Source of the DNA: Xanthobacteraceae bacterium
GTDB lineage: Bacteria; Pseudomonadota; Alphaproteobacteria; Rhizobiales; Xanthobacteraceae
Reading direction: 5' to 3'
Length of the DNA stretch: 8,393 nucleotides
Assembly (NCBI GenBank): GCA_030043285.1
Contig: JASHXZ010000196.1
Coordinates: 1-8,393 of the forward strand
Shown: one piece after another, positions 1-5,352 of the stretch
Position numbering within the stretch: position 1 is the stretch's first letter
How the letters are laid out: each line of letters starts with the position of its first letter
Made by a program: the position numbers and the translations under genes
Notes under the pieces: generated by a model
Seen by the model: only the letters and a program-made list of their open reading frames with translations
Told to the model about the DNA's origin: nothing
The model's database searches: none

Positions 1-512
1 CGGTGCGCCTCGTAGGCGGCGGCCTCCGCGAGCTCGGCGCCGAGCGCGGCGGCCGCGGCAGCGGCGCGGTGTGGCGCCAGCATGACGCGCAGCCCGAGCG
101 CGGGCAGCCGCGGATCCGGATAACAGAGGCCGATAGTGTCACCGGCCTCAGCCACTTGCCGGACAAGGTCGGCAGCGGAAGTTCCATTCCACGCGGCAAG
201 CACCCCGAGGACATCCGAAAGGTCCTCGACGATGACCTTGGCGCGGAGCTTGTAGAGGTTGAGCTTATCGATGAGAGCGCCGATCTGCGCACGTTCCAGG
301 TCGAGAAAGAAGCCGCCGCCGGCGCTCGCGGGCGCCTCTGTGAGCAGAAAGTCCGCAACGATTTTTCCCTGCGGTGATAAGAGCGCGCAAAATTTTGCTT
401 CGCCGGGCTTGAGATTGAGAACGTCCGCCGTGACGAGGCCATGCAGAAATTTTCGGGCGCCGTCGCCGACGACCTTGATCACGCCGCGTTCGGGCAAAAG
501 GGTCGATTTCAT
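1..512 (-). CDS. ygfZ: YgfZ/GcvT-like folate-binding protein, N-terminal part (runs off left edge)
   Basis: Reading the minus strand from ATG 512-510 gives 170 uninterrupted residues to the window edge, so the C-terminal part is missing. The protein begins MKSTLLPERGVIKVVGDGAR. It shows the family's succession of FLHGLVTADV (residues 22-31), ALLSPQGKIVADFLL (43-57) and LYKLRAKVIVEDLS (86-99), matching FLQGQxTxDV, SPxGRxxADF and LxxYxLRxKV of YgfZ/IBA57/GcvT-fold proteins. Family members bind tetrahydrofolate and help assemble or repair certain Fe-S enzymes in the cytoplasm. The diagnostic K-G-C-Y-x-G-Q-E motif should lie beyond the left edge and cannot be checked. An in-frame GTG two codons upstream (518-516) is an alternative start. 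A residue run rich in Ala near 148-167 is typical of high-GC genomes. The gene is divergent from the receiver protein at 785. Confidence 0.88.
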   Translation of the reverse strand, partial: MKSTLLPERGVIKVVGDGARKFLHGLVTADVLNLKPGEAKFCALLSPQGKIVADFLLTEAPASAGGGFFLDLERAQIGALIDKLNLYKLRAKVIVEDLSDVLGVLAAWNGTSAADLVRQVAEAGDTIGLCYPDPRLPALGLRVMLAPHRAAAAAAALGAELAEAAAYEAH

Positions 513-662
513 TTTCACTGCATCCCGGTGCAACCGCAGTGGAACCTAGGATCTTCGCCACGCGTGCTCAAGGGTACGATCTTGGTGTGTACATCTGGGC
601 GATGCGCGCAGCGCAGTTCGCGGAGCGGTTGTTACAAAAAAATATTTTCGCTGCGAGATGGA

Positions 663-680
663 ATCGCATTCGAGTGCGAT
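663..680. repeat. 18-bp near-perfect palindrome in divergent intergenic region
   Basis: The sequence ATCGCATTCGAGTGCGAT has perfect 6-bp outer arms (ATCGCA/TGCGAT) and a central TCGA, with a single mismatched pair. It lies about 105 bases before the receiver gene and about 150 bases before ygfZ, in the 272-base region 513-784 that separates the two divergent genes. A GAATC (GANTC methylation-type) site at 661-665 overlaps its left edge. The size and symmetry suit a dimeric regulator operator, but no specific regulator is recognised. Confidence 0.4.
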
Positions 681-724
681 CTGAAATCGATTAAGTTTAC
701 GGCCGCGAACAGGTGCGGCGGCGC

Positions 725-754
725 TTGTCACTCGCTTGCCCTGTGCAAGATAGA
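725..754 (+). promoter_or_regulatory. Candidate weak promoter for the tandem-receiver gene
   Basis: TTGTCA at 725-730 matches the -35 consensus at five of six positions. GATAGA at 749-754, 18 bases later, is only a fair -10. Between and overlapping them is an inverted repeat CTTGC-N5-GCAAG (735-749). The predicted transcript would start near 761 and have a leader of about 20 bases. This is read by eye and is weak; a promoter could equally lie in the A/T-rich stretch 629-651. Confidence 0.25.
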
Positions 755-771
755 GCCAGCATGCGTTGTTT

Positions 772-778
772 GGGGGGA
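772..778 (+). promoter_or_regulatory. Ribosome binding site of the tandem-receiver gene
   Basis: A GGGGGGA run ends six bases before ATG 785 and supports that start. The ATG at 778 is in a different frame (the gap is 7 bases) and does not encode the receiver protein. Confidence 0.55.
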
Positions 779-784
779 TGACGC

Positions 785-1540
785 ATGGTCGATGATTTGT
801 TGTCGCTGCGCGTGGTGCTTGTTGCCAAAGGGCAAGAGGATCACGACTGGTTTCGGTATGCTGTCGCCGCGGTGCCGGTGCCGATCGAGTTCGCGGCTGC
901 GGACAGCGGCGCTGCCGGGGCACAGTGCGTCGCGCAAGGCGCCGATCTCGTGTTCCTCGACAATAGCCTCACCCCGGTCGAAATCGCGCAGGTCGTGGCC
1001 GCCGCGCGCGCGAAGCCTCATCCGCCGTTCACCGTCCTCTTGGCGGCAGCAGGCGGCGACGCTCCGGCCTTCGTGACCGATGCGCTCGCCGTCAAGCCGG
1101 CCGGGCTCGACGAGGCGCAGCGGCTCGTCGCCCGTTCGATCCGGGTCCGGCTGCCGAGCCGTGTCCTCGTGGTCGACGATTCATCGACCATGCGCAGCAT
1201 CGTGCGCAAACTGTTGGCCGGGACGCGCTTCCCGCTGGAGGTGAGCGAGGCGGACGAAGGCTTCGCCGCGCTCAAACACGTCCGCGAAGTCGGTATCGAT
1301 CTGGTGTTTCTTGATTACAGCATGCCGGGCTTTTCCGGCCTGGAGACGCTCGCCGAATTCAAACGCGAGAGGCGGCGGGTGAGCGTCGTGGTCATGACCT
1401 CGGCCAACGATGAATCGCTGCCGGACCGCGCCCGCGAGTACGGCGCCGCTTTCCTGAAGAAGCCGTTTTATCCCGCCGATATCGAGGCGATGCTTTGCCG
1501 CTTCTACGGCTTGCGCGCGCTCAACCCGAAACGGGCTTAG
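785..1540 (+). CDS. Tandem-receiver (CheY-like) response regulator, first receiver degenerate
   Basis: The 251-residue cytoplasmic protein has two receiver domains and no output domain. The second (about 125-245) is complete: VLVVDDSSTMRSIVRK with acidic pair D131/D132, phosphoacceptor D177 in LVFLDYSMPG, S206 in the MTSA switch position, and K226 in KKPF. It should therefore be phosphorylated by a histidine kinase. The first (about 8-118) keeps the fold signals VVLVAKGQED, LVFLD59 and VKP with K104. It lacks the acidic pair that holds Mg2+ (A14/K15 there instead) and has no Thr/Ser switch in VLLAAAGGD, so it is probably a pseudo-receiver. Single-domain or double-receiver regulators usually act by protein-protein contact, as in chemotaxis or phosphorelays. 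No kinase gene adjoins it, so the partner is unknown. It converges with the small gene that ends 8 bases downstream. Confidence 0.88.
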   Translation: MVDDLLSLRVVLVAKGQEDHDWFRYAVAAVPVPIEFAAADSGAAGAQCVAQGADLVFLDNSLTPVEIAQVVAAARAKPHPPFTVLLAAAGGDAPAFVTDALAVKPAGLDEAQRLVARSIRVRLPSRVLVVDDSSTMRSIVRKLLAGTRFPLEVSEADEGFAALKHVREVGIDLVFLDYSMPGFSGLETLAEFKRERRRVSVVVMTSANDESLPDRAREYGAAFLKKPFYPADIEAMLCRFYGLRALNPKRA

Positions 1541-1548
1541 CCGTCAGG

Positions 1549-1812
1549 TCACTGCCGCGAAATTTCCACCGAGAATTCGCCGTTGCGAATGCGGGCACTG
1601 AGGTTTTCCGCATAACGCGCCGCAGGCTCTTCGCCGTAGGTCGAAATCAACTCGGCAAGCGCGAGAAACAATGCCGTCTGCGCCAGGCAATCGCCATCGA
1701 CGCCATCGTGCCCCGCCTCGGTCCAGGCGTCCTGGAGATAGCCCAGTGCGAGGCGTTTCTGCTCATGATCGGCTATAGGTTCGCGTGCGCAATTATTTGT
1801 TGCCATTCTCAT
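1549..1812 (-). CDS. Small conserved-looking hypothetical protein, 87 residues
   Basis: The frame is open much further upstream, but the upstream part is Pro/Arg-rich and overlaps the TIGR02301 gene. The credible protein begins MRMATNNCAREPIADHEQKR at ATG 1812 (or ATG 1806) and ends TGA at 1549. It has no signal peptide, membrane segment or metal motif. It looks all-helical: LALGYLQDAWTEAG, then CLAQTALFLALAELISTYGE, then PAARYAENLSARIRNGEFSV. The pattern of an Ala/Leu helix, STYGEE and then an amphipathic helix ending in RxGEF resembles small uncharacterised rhizobial proteins I have met, but I cannot name a family. No function is proposed. No strong ribosome site is visible; a GC-rich hairpin lies just upstream (1828-1841). 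Confidence 0.6.
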   Translation of the reverse strand: MRMATNNCAREPIADHEQKRLALGYLQDAWTEAGHDGVDGDCLAQTALFLALAELISTYGEEPAARYAENLSARIRNGEFSVEISRQ

Positions 1813-1827
1813 CGCAATCACATGAAA

Positions 1828-1841
1828 CCGCCGAGCGGCGG
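1828..1841 (-). repeat. GC-rich perfect hairpin upstream of the 87-residue gene
   Basis: CCGCCG-AG-CGGCGG is a perfect inverted repeat with 6-bp arms. On the minus strand it sits between the end of the TIGR02301 gene (1946) and ATG 1812, and is followed by only TTTC. It could be a weak terminator for the upstream gene or a leader structure. The lack of a real T-run and the tight 2-base centre keep confidence low. Confidence 0.3.
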
Positions 1842-1945
1842 CGTCCCTACCCAAAGCCGACGTTAGCACGGGAGCTTTCGGCGCAAATTCGAACCTTGAG
1901 GAAGGGTTAACAGCGCCGTGCGCCACGCAGTCCTGCGGGCCGGGT

Positions 1946-2491
1946 CTAGTTGGTGTAGCGGGCGGTGACGTCGCGCGCGATCTGGGCGCCTTCCTGCAAG
2001 TAGCGGTGGATCGCCACGTTGGCGGCTGGCGTGCAGGTCCGATAGCTTTGCTGAAAGCCGGCATAGCCGCGGTTGAAAGCCTGTACCATTTGATCATGGC
2101 GCGGGCCGTTCGGCGCCTCGGCCTCGATCAAATTCTGCGCCTCGTCGCGCCACTTCTGGCCTTCGTTCGAGCCGCAAATGCCGCGCAGAAAATGCAAGGC
2201 GCCGAGGATTTCAGAAAGCCGCTGCAGATCGGGATCGTAGGGCGTCGGCGCCGTGGGGGCGGCTTCAGGCGGTTGCGGCGCGAGCTTTGGCTGCCGCGGT
2301 GCGGGCGCTGGCGCCGGCCGCGGACGTTGCTGCGGCTGCGGTTGCGACTGAAAGAATGGGAAAAACTGCGCGCCAGCCGGTGTAGTGCAAAGAGGAGAAA
2401 CGAGTGCAGCGATCATGGCGAAGCGAAGCAGCGATGCTGCGGCCGATGATCGGGCGGGGCGCTGCCCGCATTGAGTCTGCGAACGCGACAT
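1946..2491 (-). CDS. TIGR02301-family exported protein, Pro-rich, alphaproteobacterial
   Basis: The 181-residue protein starts at ATG 2491 (MSRSQTQCGQ); the frame stays open upstream only because it overlaps the Nudix gene. Residues 20-41 form a signal peptide, with hydrophobic LLRFAMIAALVSPL and a likely cleavage after AGA at 41, so it should be periplasmic. Residues 42-86 are a Pro/Ala/Gln-rich linker. The C-terminal domain (87-181) has LQRLSEILGALHFLRGICG, WRDEAQNLIEAE, FNRGYAGFQQSYRTC and a final helix ending ARYTN. This layout agrees with TIGR02301, a family of unknown function. C106 and C153 are the only Cys residues of the mature domain and could form a disulfide; C8 and C35 lie in the signal region. 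It starts 8 bases after the Nudix stop, so co-transcription or translational coupling is likely. Confidence 0.8.
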   Translation of the reverse strand: MSRSQTQCGQRPARSSAAASLLRFAMIAALVSPLCTTPAGAQFFPFFQSQPQPQQRPRPAPAPAPRQPKLAPQPPEAAPTAPTPYDPDLQRLSEILGALHFLRGICGSNEGQKWRDEAQNLIEAEAPNGPRHDQMVQAFNRGYAGFQQSYRTCTPAANVAIHRYLQEGAQIARDVTARYTN

Positions 2492-2499
2492 GATCGTGC

Positions 2500-2940
2500 T
2501 CAGGAATCCGCCGCTGCGATCCGCTCGGCGGCGGCGGCCACGACCTGGGCCAAGCCTTCCGTGGTCGTCAATCCGCCAAGCTCGGCGGGGTTGAGCCAAT
2601 GCGCTTCGGCCAGCTCCTCGTTGAGCACCACCTCGCCGGCGAGCCAGCGCGCCGCGAACGGCAGAATGACGAAGTGCCGCTCGACCTTGCCGGCGGCGTC
2701 GCGCGCGATCGCCTGCCGATAGCCGGCGAGCGCCACCGGCTTGACCTCGAGCCTGGTCTCCTCGAGCACCTCGCGGATCACCGCCTCCTCGAGCGTCTCG
2801 CCGAGTTCGACGCCGCCGCCCGGTAGCGTGTAGAGGCCGTGGGCCGGCGGCCGCGCGCGGCGCACGATGAGCACGCGGCCGTCGCGGAAGATGGCGGCGC
2901 TGACCGCGAGATACGGCCGCGCCGGGTAGCTGCGCGCCAT
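2500..2940 (-). CDS. Nudix hydrolase
   Basis: The 146-residue cytoplasmic protein, about the minimum size for a Nudix fold, begins MARSYPARPYLAVSAAIFRD. The Nudix box runs from G42 to L64: GGVELGETLEEAVIREVLEE, then T-R-L. Catalytic R56, E57, E60 and E61 are all present, so it should hydrolyse a nucleoside-diphosphate-linked substrate with Mg2+. The position that is usually Gly after EEx is Arg here (R63). WxLPGGG-type LYTLPGGGVE (37-45) resembles MutT and ADP-ribose pyrophosphatase relatives, but the substrate cannot be read from sequence. I chose ATG 2940; an in-frame TTG at 2976 with AGGA about ten bases upstream would add 12 residues and is a fair alternative. It is upstream of, and probably in an operon with, the TIGR02301 gene, and divergent from the SRAP gene. 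Confidence 0.88.
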   Translation of the reverse strand: MARSYPARPYLAVSAAIFRDGRVLIVRRARPPAHGLYTLPGGGVELGETLEEAVIREVLEETRLEVKPVALAGYRQAIARDAAGKVERHFVILPFAARWLAGEVVLNEELAEAHWLNPAELGGLTTTEGLAQVVAAAAERIAAADS

Positions 2941-3026
2941 CTCGCTCGTGGTGAAAGCCTGCTTTGTTGCGGACAAGCCGAAGATGTCCTGGATATGCCG
3001 CCGAGGCGGGGTTATCTCCTTAGCGT

Positions 3027-3794
3027 ATGTGCGGACGCTATGTCATCACGTCGACGCCGGCAGCGATTCGCGCGCTGTTCGGCTATCCGGAACAGCCGAA
3101 CTTTCCGCCGCGCTACAACGTGGCGCCGACGCAGCCTGTTCCGATCGTGCGGTTTGCCGAGGGCGAGCGCCACTTTGCGCTGGTGCGCTGGGCTTTTATT
3201 CCGGGCTGGGTCAAGGATCCCAAAGGCTTTTCGCTGCTGATCAACGCACGCGCCGAATCGGTGCTCGACAAGCCCGCCTTTCGCAACGCGGTGCGACGGC
3301 GACGCTGCCTCATTCCGGCCGACGGCTTTTACGAATGGCGCGAGGTTGGCGGCCGCAAGCAGGCTTTTTTCGTGCGGCGCAAGGAGGGCGAGCCATTCGC
3401 TTTTGCCGGATTGTGGGAGACCTGGACCGGACCGAACGGCGAAGAGCTCGACACCGCCGCCATCGTCACCACGCTCGCCAATCGGACGCTTTCCTTCCTT
3501 CACGGCCGCATGCCGGTGATCCTGCCGCCGGATGCGTTCGATCTGTGGCTCGACTGCGCCAAGGTCGATGCGCCGACCGCGACGGCGCTGCTCGTGCCGG
3601 CGCGCGACGATTTGTTGGAAGCCTATCAAGTGTCGCCGGCGGTCAACCGCGTTGCCAATGATTCTGCAGCGCTTATCGCGCCCTATGTCGAAACCGCGGA
3701 TGAGATGGCGGCAGCGGAGAAGGCAGCCCATCCTTCGACGGACGCCAAACCGAAGTCCTCAAAAAAATCGGCGGATCAGCTGTCGCTGCTTTGA
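3027..3794 (+). CDS. SRAP-domain protein (YedK/HMCES type), abasic-site DNA-protein crosslink
   Basis: The 255-residue protein starts MCGRYVITST. The start is certain because Cys2, exposed after Met removal, is the catalytic residue that forms a thiazolidine crosslink with abasic sites in single-stranded DNA. Other conserved residues are present: YNVAPTQ (30-36), N73 in INARAES, E103 in GFYEW and H159 in HGRMPVIL, matching Cys2, Asn75, Glu105 and His160 of E. coli YedK. The SRAP domain spans about 1-223. A Lys/Ser/Ala-rich tail (224-250) ends in QLSLL, which resembles the bacterial sliding-clamp-binding pentapeptide QL[S/D]LF. The role is shielding of abasic sites during replication or SOS. 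It is divergent from the Nudix gene and converges with the FAD oxidoreductase gene (57-base gap, no convincing terminator). No good ribosome site precedes it. Confidence 0.93.
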   Translation: MCGRYVITSTPAAIRALFGYPEQPNFPPRYNVAPTQPVPIVRFAEGERHFALVRWAFIPGWVKDPKGFSLLINARAESVLDKPAFRNAVRRRRCLIPADGFYEWREVGGRKQAFFVRRKEGEPFAFAGLWETWTGPNGEELDTAAIVTTLANRTLSFLHGRMPVILPPDAFDLWLDCAKVDAPTATALLVPARDDLLEAYQVSPAVNRVANDSAALIAPYVETADEMAAAEKAAHPSTDAKPKSSKKSADQLSLL

Positions 3795-3851
3795 TCGCGC
3801 CAGAACAGGCTGGCTGGCCCACCCCAGTGCGGCTCGCAATGAGGAAATCTT

Positions 3852-5270
3852 CTAAAGCACCTTGCCGGGATTGAGGATGCCCTTGGGATCCAGCGTGCGC
3901 TTGAGCGTGCGCATCAGGTCGAGCGCCACTGGGTCTTTCACCGACGGCAACAGGTCGCGCTTGACCACGCCGACGCCGTGCTCGGCCGAGATCGAGCCGC
4001 CGTATTTCTTCACCACCGCAAACACGACCGCGTTCACCTCGTCCCAGCGCTTGAGATATTCGGCCTTATCGGCACCGTCCGGCTGCGTCACGTTGTAATG
4101 AATATTACCGTCGCCGAGATGGCCGAACGGCAGCGGCCGCGCGCCCGGAATGAGCGCGGTGACGGCGGCATTCGCTTCGGCGATGAACGCCGGCACGGCC
4201 GCGACCGGCACCGACACGTCGTGCTTGATCGAGCCGCCGGCGTAGCGCTGCACCTCGCCGAACATTTCGCGGATGCGCCAGAACGCCTTGGCCTGCTCGA
4301 GGCTCCCGGCGATCGTCGCGTCGATCACCAGATTTTTCTCGACGCCTTGCGCCAGCACATCCTCCAGGACGTTGCGCAAGCCGTCGCGCTGCTGCGACGA
4401 CAATTCGATCAGCGCGTACCAGGGATACGGCGTATTGAGCGGATCGCGGCAGCCGGCGCCGTGGGTGAGCACGAGCTCGATGCCGCGGCGGGTCATGATC
4501 TCGAAGCTGGTGACGCCGCCCGCGGTTTGCTCGGTGGCGAGCCCAAGAAGCTCGAGCGCGGCTTCGGCCGACGGCACGCCGACGAACGCGGTCTCGATCG
4601 AGCGCGGCCGCGGCACCAGGCGCAGCACCGCGGCGGTGATCACGCCCAATGTGCCCTCGGCGCCGATGAACAGGTTTTTCAGATCGTAGCCGGTGTTGTC
4701 CTTTTTCAGCTTGTTGAGATTGTCGAGCACGCGGCCGTCGGCGAGCACCACCTCGATGCCGAGCACATGCGAGCGGGCGATGCCGTGGGCGAGCGCCGCG
4801 GTGCCGCCGGCGTTGGTCGAGAGATTGCCGCCGATCGTGCAGGTACCCTCCGAGGGCAGCAATTGCGGGTAGAGCCGGTCGACCGCGGCGGCGGCTTCGC
4901 GCGCGCGCTGCAGGGTGACGCCGGCCTCGCAGGTCAGCGTGTTCGAGGTCGGGTCAACCTCGCGGATATGGTCGAGCCGGTTGAGCGACAATAGGATCTC
5001 GCTGTGCAGCGGGATCTGTCCGCCGACCAGGCCGGTATTGCCGCCTTGCGGCACGATCGGCGTCGCCGTCTCGTTGGCCAGCGCGACAATCTTCGACACG
5101 TCCTCGACCGAACCTGGCCGCAACACCATCGGCGTGGCGCCCTGAAACATGTTGCGCATCTCGACCAGATACGGCGCCTGCGCGGCCGGGTCAGTGATGG
5201 CGTATTTGTCGCCGACGATGGCGGCGAAACGGGCCAGCAGGGCAGGGTCGATTTTCGGCCGATCAAGCAT
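3852..5270 (-). CDS. FAD-binding D-2-hydroxyacid dehydrogenase (GlcD/D2HGDH-like)
   Basis: The 472-residue protein (MLDRPKIDPA) has the usual length for this VAO/PCMH flavoprotein branch. The FAD domain shows the pyrophosphate loop PQGGNTGLVGG (74-84), CTIGGNLSTNAGG (144-156) and YDLKNLFIGAEGTLGVIT (195-212). The C-terminal FAD-oxidase domain has KHDVSVP (349-355), GHLGDGNIHYN (383-393), SAEHGVG (428-434) and the tail LDPKGILNPGKVL. H384, H391 and E430 match the metal ligands of D-2-hydroxyglutarate dehydrogenase, and H431 its catalytic base. It should oxidise a D-2-hydroxyacid (D-2-hydroxyglutarate, D-lactate or glycolate) to the 2-oxoacid, passing electrons to an acceptor such as ETF or quinone. 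No GlcE/GlcF partners are adjacent, which favours a stand-alone D2HGDH- or Dld-like enzyme. The frame is open to 5432 but that part overlaps the next gene, and 5270 is the only ATG that fits. It follows the transferase gene after 82 bases. Confidence 0.92.
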   Translation of the reverse strand: MLDRPKIDPALLARFAAIVGDKYAITDPAAQAPYLVEMRNMFQGATPMVLRPGSVEDVSKIVALANETATPIVPQGGNTGLVGGQIPLHSEILLSLNRLDHIREVDPTSNTLTCEAGVTLQRAREAAAAVDRLYPQLLPSEGTCTIGGNLSTNAGGTAALAHGIARSHVLGIEVVLADGRVLDNLNKLKKDNTGYDLKNLFIGAEGTLGVITAAVLRLVPRPRSIETAFVGVPSAEAALELLGLATEQTAGGVTSFEIMTRRGIELVLTHGAGCRDPLNTPYPWYALIELSSQQRDGLRNVLEDVLAQGVEKNLVIDATIAGSLEQAKAFWRIREMFGEVQRYAGGSIKHDVSVPVAAVPAFIAEANAAVTALIPGARPLPFGHLGDGNIHYNVTQPDGADKAEYLKRWDEVNAVVFAVVKKYGGSISAEHGVGVVKRDLLPSVKDPVALDLMRTLKRTLDPKGILNPGKVL

Positions 5271-5352
5271 CGCTGCGCATCCACGGCATGAGAATTCAAT
5301 GCGATAGATGACAGCGCTCGCACAGCCGCGCAAGCGCAAGGGGGAAAAGGCC

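Noticed and set aside
1926..1937. CGCAGTCCTGCG palindrome downstream of the TIGR02301 gene
   Set aside because: The loop would be two to four bases and no T-run follows, so it does not qualify as a terminator and may be chance.
1813..2097. Upstream extension of the 87-residue gene to ATG 2097
   Set aside because: The added residues are Pro/Ser/Thr/Arg-rich and overlap the TIGR02301 coding region out of frame. The composition changes sharply at MRMATNN.
2998..3009. CCGCC-GA-GGCGG inverted repeat upstream of the SRAP start
   Set aside because: Arms are only 5 bp of pure G/C, which is frequent by chance here, and no conserved operator (such as a LexA box) could be read in the region 2941-3026.
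3012..3731. Minus-strand open frame (239 codons) opposite the SRAP gene
   Set aside because: The plus strand encodes a SRAP protein with every catalytic residue; the antisense product is Arg-rich and has no family features.
3795..3851. Possible bidirectional terminator between the convergent SRAP and dehydrogenase genes
   Set aside because: Only 4-bp CTGG/CCAG pairings are visible and neither strand has a T-run after them.
3978..4994. Long plus-strand open frame (338 codons) opposite the FAD dehydrogenase
   Set aside because: It is the antisense shadow of a gene with complete FAD and metal motifs. Its translation is Arg/His/Gly-rich with no recognisable domain, as expected from high-GC DNA.
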